Both the position numbers and the translations under genes were made by a program. 43,547 nt of DNA from a bacterium (GTDB lineage: Bacteria > Auribacterota > UBA3054 > JAAYZF01), in assembly GCA_012514975.1 (NCBI GenBank), contig JAAYZF010000196.1, positions 1 to 43,547 on the forward strand, given 5' to 3'. Positions 38,938 to 43,547 of this stretch are shown piece by piece. The notes under the pieces are model-generated. The model did no database searches. It had not been told where the DNA came from and was given only the letters and a program-made list of their open reading frames with translations. How positions within the stretch are numbered: position 1 is the first letter of the stretch; each line of letters opens with the position of its first letter.

Positions 38938-38966
38938 ATTGTACCTAATCCGCACGGGAATTGCAA
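38938..38966 (-). promoter_or_regulatory. Putative panD promoter
   Basis: On minus strand TTGCAA (38966-38961), 17-nt spacer, TACAAT (38943-38938). Confidence 0.5.
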
Positions 38967-38969
38967 CCC

Positions 38970-40205
38970 ATGTACGAAGTGATGTTCGGCTTGCGCTACC
39001 TGCTCCGCTCGAAGAGCCATCGCGGGTTCATCTCGTTCTTCACATTCATCTCGGTCATCTGCGTGTTCATCGGCGTCGCGGCGCTGATCGTCGTGCTGTC
39101 CGTCATGACCGGCTTCGAGATCGAGCTGAAGAAGAAGCTCCTCGGCATGTACTCTGACCTGACCGTGTGGACGGCCGGGAAGAATGTACTCGGCGACTGG
39201 GAGCGCGTGGTCGACGAGCTGACGAACACGCCGCATGTGGTTGGCGCCTCGCCCTACGTCACCGGGCCGCTCGTCGTCGGCTCGATGCGGCGCGCGAGCC
39301 CCCTGGTCATCCTTGCCGCCGACACGCCGCTCGAACGCCGGGTGTCGCGCATCGAGTCGTATCTCAAGGCCGGAACACTCGATATCACCGACAGCCAGAT
39401 CGTGATCGGCGACCAGATGGCCCGGCAGCGCGGCCTGCGCATCGGCGACAAAGTGAGCGTCGTTTCGCTGGCCACCGTGCAGACGCCCGAGGGGCCCATG
39501 CCCATCCGCCTCACGCTCGATGTCGCCGGCATATTCCACACGGGCAACTACGACTACGACTCGAACCTCGGGTACGTCACCCTGGCGACGGGGCAGCACT
39601 TCTTCCGGCTCGGCTCCGGCGTCCACGCGATCAAGGTGAAGCTCGACGACGTCAACAAGGTCGAGGAGATGCACGCGGCGCTCCAGGAGAAGCTCGGGTA
39701 CGAGTACACCGTGCAGACGTGGATGGACCAGAACCCGTCGCTGCTCCGCGCCGTGCACATGGAGAAGCGTGTCATGTTCATCATCCTGATGCTGATAAGC
39801 CTGGTCGCGGCGCTGAACATTGTGAGCACGCTGGTGATGGTGGTGATGCAGAAGACCAAGGACATCGGCATCCTTCGCGCGCTGGGCGCGACGTCGCTGT
39901 CGGTCCGCGCCATCTTCACGCTCCAGGGCTTGTTCATCGCGCTGATCGGCGCCGTGCTCGGCGTGGCGGGCGGCGTGGTCGTGGCAATGAATGTCGACCG
40001 GCTGTCCAAGTTCGTCGAGAAGCAGACCGGGTTCTCCTTCTTCCCGTCGGATGTCTACTACTTTGACGCCATCCCCTCGCAGGTCGTGCCAGGCGATGTT
40101 GCCATTGTCGCCGCATGCGCGATCGGCCTGTGCCTTCTTGCCTCGTTGTTCCCGGCTGCGCTGGCTGCGCGGCTCGACCCGGTCGACGCGCTGCGGTACG
40201 AATGA
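38970..40205 (+). CDS. ABC transporter permease, LolC/LolE (lipoprotein-releasing) family
   Basis: 'YEVMFGLRYLLRSKSHRGFISFFTFISVICVFIGVAALIVVLSVMTGFEIELKKKLLGM', 'MFIILMLISLVAALNIVSTLVMVVMQKTKDIGILRALGAT', 'GLFIALIGAVLGVAGGVV'. Confidence 0.92.
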   Translation: MYEVMFGLRYLLRSKSHRGFISFFTFISVICVFIGVAALIVVLSVMTGFEIELKKKLLGMYSDLTVWTAGKNVLGDWERVVDELTNTPHVVGASPYVTGPLVVGSMRRASPLVILAADTPLERRVSRIESYLKAGTLDITDSQIVIGDQMARQRGLRIGDKVSVVSLATVQTPEGPMPIRLTLDVAGIFHTGNYDYDSNLGYVTLATGQHFFRLGSGVHAIKVKLDDVNKVEEMHAALQEKLGYEYTVQTWMDQNPSLLRAVHMEKRVMFIILMLISLVAALNIVSTLVMVVMQKTKDIGILRALGATSLSVRAIFTLQGLFIALIGAVLGVAGGVVVAMNVDRLSKFVEKQTGFSFFPSDVYYFDAIPSQVVPGDVAIVAACAIGLCLLASLFPAALAARLDPVDALRYE

Positions 40206-40224
40206 CGCCGGGAGCAACGTAGGA

Positions 40225-40366
40225 GGGACATCCTTGTCCCGACCAAATCTGTTGCTGCAAGACGCAACAGATTTGTGATACCGCACATCAACTGATCGGC
40301 GCACGGATGCGCCTCCTATCCGTGCGAACGCCGCGTTGCGGGCGCCCTCCAGTGCCCGCAACGCGG
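40225..40366. repeat. Cluster of four consecutive inverted repeats
   Basis: 40225-40240 GGGACA/TGTCCC; 40244-40275 CAAATCTGTTGC/GCAACAGATTTG; 40300-40326 CGCACGGAT/ATCCGTGCG; 40331-40366 CCGCGTTGCGGGC/GCCCGCAACGCGG. Confidence 0.85.
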
Positions 40367-40465
40367 TGAGGCGGTGGTGAACGCGTGCCCGACACGTATA
40401 CGCGATTCCGCCTCATTTCTTGCAGTCGCATTGCATTTTCCCGCCGTTTGTGCCACAATCTTTCC

Positions 40466-40948
40466 GTGCGGAACCACACAACGTCATCAACAGGTATCGT
40501 CCTCGCCGTCTGTATCAGCGGGCGGAAAGGCATGCGAAAGCACAGTGTTGCCGAGGCAGCCTGCCTTGCGGGCCATGGCATTGAAGGCGATGCGCATGCG
40601 GGCGACCCAGTGCGCCAGGTGTCATTTCTTGCGGCACGGGACATCGCCGATATGGAGCGTCGTGGCGTGACGGTAACGCCGGGCGCCTTCGCCGAGAATG
40701 TGGTTCTGGACGGCGATCTGTTCGAACGCGTTGAAGTGGGCGACACGCTGGACATCACGGACGGCCCTGCGTTTGTCGTCACGCAGATCGGGAAAGACTG
40801 TCATAATGACGGATGCGCGATCAAGCGCCAGACGGGCACGTGCGTCATGCCGACGCGCGGCGTGTTTGCCCGCGTGACGCGCGGCGGCATGCTCCGCCCC
40901 GGCCAGCAGATCGTGGCGATGAAGGCGGGCACCGCGGCTGCTCAGTGA
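40466..40948 (+). CDS. MOSC domain protein
   Basis: 'VLAVCISGRKGMRKHSVAEAACLAGHGIEGDAHAGDPVRQVSFLA', 'GAFAENVVLDG', 'TQIGKDCHNDGCAIKRQTGTCVMPTRGVFARVTRGG'. GTG 40466 preferred; ORF opens at 40385. Confidence 0.88.
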   Translation: MRNHTTSSTGIVLAVCISGRKGMRKHSVAEAACLAGHGIEGDAHAGDPVRQVSFLAARDIADMERRGVTVTPGAFAENVVLDGDLFERVEVGDTLDITDGPAFVVTQIGKDCHNDGCAIKRQTGTCVMPTRGVFARVTRGGMLRPGQQIVAMKAGTAAAQ

Positions 40949-42525
40949 CGCCGGCGGACGAAGGCGGCGAGGAGGTCGTGCATCTCGCGCACGCCGGTCG
41001 CGTACGCGACGGTGAGGTAGACTGCCATGCCGCAGGTCAACGGCACGATCACGCGAACCATCCTGCCCATGAGTGTGTCCGCGGCAGTCACTTGGGACAT
41101 CCAGGTGCCTGCCACCCATACCGTCACGCCCATGAGCACGGTAAGCAGCGCGATGCGGACGCATGAGGCGAACACCTCGCGCAGGCCCAGTGGCCCGCAT
41201 TGTCTGCGCAGGATGACCATCAGCACGATCACGTTGACGTACGCGCAGATGCTGCTCGAGAGCGCGAGCCCGCGTTCCTCCATGAACTGCATGAGCGTGT
41301 AGTTCAGGATCACGTTGAGCGCAAGCACGCAGATGCCGACGCGGACGGGCGTCTTCGTATCCTTGCGCGCATAGAAGGTGGGCACGATGATCTTGGCGAG
41401 CGAGAAGCCGATCAGTCCGGGGGCATACATGTACAGCGCACGCGACGTGTAATACGTGCTTGCGGCATCAAACCTGCCCCGCTCGAAGAGCAGGCGCACC
41501 AGCGGCTCGCCGATGAGAATGAGGCCGAGCGCGGCGGGCGCCATGATGAACATGATGTGCCTGAGCGCGAAGCCGAGTGCGACGACGATGCCCTTGTGGT
41601 CGTTCTTTGCCGCGAAGAAGCTCATCGTGGGCAGCACGGCGGTGGCGAGCGCGATGCCGAACATGCCGAGCGGGAGCTCGACGAGCCGGTCGGCGTTGGT
41701 CAGCACCGCCGCGCCACGGTCGTTGAGGCCCATGGCCATGAAGCGGTCGATCAGGATGTTGATCTGCGAGGCGCCCGCGCCGATGAGCGCCGGGCCCATC
41801 AGCGTCAACACACGGCGCACGAAGGGATGCCGCCAGTCGAACCGGGGGGTGAAGCGGAATCCGCGGCGTCGCAGCTCGGGAACCTGGAGATAGAGCTGCA
41901 GCGCCCCGCCCACAATCACGGCGATGGCCAGCGCATATATCTGGCGCTCCATCGGCGGCGCGATGAATCTCACGCCAACGAGCGCGCCTGCAATCATGCT
42001 CAGATTCAGGTACACCGGCGCGAGAGCGGGCCGGGTGAAATGCCCGAGCGTGTTGAGCATTGCGCTCAACAGCGCCGTGACGCAGATCAGCACCACATAG
42101 GGGATCGTGACGCAGGTGAGCAGGAATGTCAGATGAACCCGCGCAGGCACTGGCAGCACCCATGCGAGCACCAGGCATGCCGCCGCGACCGCCACGGAAA
42201 GCGCGGTGAGGAACGACGCCAGCAGCGTCAGCACGACGTTGGCGAGCGCAAACGCCTGCTCCCTGCCGTTGTGATGAAGCTCCTCTGCGAACAGCGGCAC
42301 GAACGAGCTCGCCATCGCCCCTTCGCCGAACAGGCGGCGGAACGTGTTGGGGATCGCATAGGCGACGGTGAACGCCGAGCTCACCCACGTGGTGCCGAAC
42401 GCGTAGGCAACCACGGCGTCGCGTACATAGCCCAGCACGCGGCAGACGCCTGTGGCGGCGCTATTGATGCCCGCGGCGCGGGTGACTTTGTGATGGGTCT
42501 CAGGCATTGGCACACAAGGGGGCAT
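40942..42525 (-). CDS. murJ: Lipid II flippase MurJ/MviN
   Basis: ~14 TM; 'GYVRDAVVAYAFGTTWVSSAFTVAYAIPNTFRRLFGEGAMASSFVPLFAE', 'VLTNADRLVELPLGMFGIALATAVLPTMS', 'RLLFERGRFDAAST', 'APGLIGFSLAKIIVPTFYARKDTKTPVRVG'. ATG 42507 is an alternative start. Confidence 0.95.
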   Translation of the reverse strand: MPPCVPMPETHHKVTRAAGINSAATGVCRVLGYVRDAVVAYAFGTTWVSSAFTVAYAIPNTFRRLFGEGAMASSFVPLFAEELHHNGREQAFALANVVLTLLASFLTALSVAVAAACLVLAWVLPVPARVHLTFLLTCVTIPYVVLICVTALLSAMLNTLGHFTRPALAPVYLNLSMIAGALVGVRFIAPPMERQIYALAIAVIVGGALQLYLQVPELRRRGFRFTPRFDWRHPFVRRVLTLMGPALIGAGASQINILIDRFMAMGLNDRGAAVLTNADRLVELPLGMFGIALATAVLPTMSFFAAKNDHKGIVVALGFALRHIMFIMAPAALGLILIGEPLVRLLFERGRFDAASTYYTSRALYMYAPGLIGFSLAKIIVPTFYARKDTKTPVRVGICVLALNVILNYTLMQFMEERGLALSSSICAYVNVIVLMVILRRQCGPLGLREVFASCVRIALLTVLMGVTVWVAGTWMSQVTAADTLMGRMVRVIVPLTCGMAVYLTVAYATGVREMHDLLAAFVRRRH

Positions 42526-42558
42526 GCCGCGGCCCGGCGTGCGCGGCGCAGGCGGCGG

Positions 42559-43314
42559 TCATTTCTCAAACCAGTTCAGCTCGTCCCGCAGGCCGACCAC
42601 GTCGCCGATGATGATGATGGCGGGCACCTTGACGTGGAGCGCGTCCTTTTTGGCGAGCTCGGCGAGTTCGGCGAGTGTGCCGCACAACGTCTCCTGCTCG
42701 GCCGACGTGCCGCAACTGACGACCGCGGCGGGCGTGCGCGGATCGCGGCCGTGCGCGATCATGTTCTCGACGATCATGGGCAGATTCGTCAGCCCCATGA
42801 AGAACACCAGGGTCGAAACGCCGGTCGCCACCCTGGCCCAGTCGATGTCCGTGTACTTCTTGTTCAGGTCCGTATGGCCCGTGGCGAAGCCAAGCGTCGA
42901 CGAGTAGCCGCGATAGGTGAGGGGAATGCCCGCGTAGGCCGCGGCGGCGATGGCGGACGTGATGCCGGGCACGATGTCGAACGGAATCCCTGCGCGCCGG
43001 ACGGCGCGGGCGATCTCGCCGCCAAGGCCGAAGATGAACGGGTCGCCCTCCTGCACGACGGCGACCGTCCTGCCCGCGCGTGCGCGCGCGACGATCTCCT
43101 TGTTCAGCGAATCGAGCAGCGAGGGGTTCTCGGTGATCGTCTCCTCGATGCGCACGATCTCCGCGCCGGGCCTGGCGTGCGCGAGCACGTCGGGATGGAC
43201 GGTTTCATCGTGGAAGACAACGTCGCTTTCGCGCAGCCGTGCGAGGCCCTTCAGCGTGATCAACTCCGGGTCGCCCGGGCCCGCGCCAATGATATGGACA
43301 AGACCGTTGGACAT
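42559..43314 (-). CDS. cobA: Uroporphyrinogen-III C-methyltransferase
   Basis: 'VHIIGAGPGDPELITLKGLARLRESDVVFHD', 'VQEGDPFIFGLGGEIA', 'PFDIVPGITSAIAAAAYAGIPLTYR'. Confidence 0.93.
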   Translation of the reverse strand: MSNGLVHIIGAGPGDPELITLKGLARLRESDVVFHDETVHPDVLAHARPGAEIVRIEETITENPSLLDSLNKEIVARARAGRTVAVVQEGDPFIFGLGGEIARAVRRAGIPFDIVPGITSAIAAAAYAGIPLTYRGYSSTLGFATGHTDLNKKYTDIDWARVATGVSTLVFFMGLTNLPMIVENMIAHGRDPRTPAAVVSCGTSAEQETLCGTLAELAELAKKDALHVKVPAIIIIGDVVGLRDELNWFEK

Positions 43315-43367
43315 GGCTCACCTCTCAATCCGGTTTCTCGATGCCGTCTCGTTGCCGGAACGGAGAG

Positions 43368-43376
43368 ATTATACCA
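43368..43376 (-). promoter_or_regulatory. Extended -10 (TGGTATAAT) upstream of cobA
   Basis: Reverse complement of attatacca; -35 weak (GTGACC, ~18-nt spacer). Confidence 0.45.
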
Positions 43377-43393
43377 AAAAGCCATGGATGCGG

Positions 43394-43547
43394 TCACTTC
43401 CTGTTCAGAATCACCCGGTCGACAAACGTGTCCGCGGCGCCCTGTGGCGGCTCGTTGACGGCTGCGGTGGTGGATTCGAGAATCTGCCGTTCCTTCTCCA
43501 TCACGCCTTGGCTCGGCGTCACCTTGCGCGGCGTGAGGAAGACGACG
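43394..43547 (-). CDS. Partial: C-terminal end of a secretin-like protein (GspD/PilQ family)
   Basis: Minus-strand translation VVFLTPRKVTPSQGVMEKERQILESTTAAVNEPPQGAADTFVDRVILNRK*; 'VFLTPR' resembles the secretin C-terminal strand. Runs off the window edge. Confidence 0.55.
   Translation of the reverse strand, partial: VVFLTPRKVTPSQGVMEKERQILESTTAAVNEPPQGAADTFVDRVILNRK

Noticed and set aside
41200-43458. 752-aa plus-strand ORF opposite murJ/cobA
   Set aside because: Shadow ORF with no domain; murJ and cobA on the minus strand are unambiguous.

Overview
This is a GC-rich bacterial chromosomal window with mostly housekeeping and accessory genes, drawn from a PVC-like lineage (inference: double-length fused UvrA, PEP-CTERM-like C-termini, REP-type transposase). 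No tRNA, rRNA or CRISPR was recognised. Left part (+): HlyD-type adaptor, SUMF1-fold protein, metY, cysK, rubredoxin, PTS enzyme I, thiol peroxidase, ferritin, zwf, and a CHASE/PAS hybrid histidine kinase overlapping zwf. Middle (-): a tightly overlapping seven-gene glycan operon (DPM1-like GT2, DUF2304, second GT2, Alg14-like, Alg13-like, methyltransferase, TMTC-like GT-C/TPR protein). It is divergent from an ABC exporter with an N-terminal Cys4 knuckle plus a DUF1854 protein. Then come a VOC protein, the ~1825-aa UvrA, rpiB, an island with a RAYT transposase flanked by 26-bp perfect inverted repeats and RHS/RAYT relics, two tandem GH-A-like PEP-CTERM paralogues, a DUF5060-like glycoside hydrolase, panD, a LolC/E-like permease, a MOSC protein, murJ, cobA and the 3' end of a secretin-like gene. 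Main leads: a candidate protein O-glycosylation operon; a promoter antisense to panD that appears to drive the lolC-like gene; the RAYT unit and a separate RAYT relic; a cluster of four inverted repeats; a shared GGTATACTAG promoter motif with two predicted leaderless genes; and the ABC/DUF1854 pair. All functional calls come from reading motifs by eye; no database search was run.
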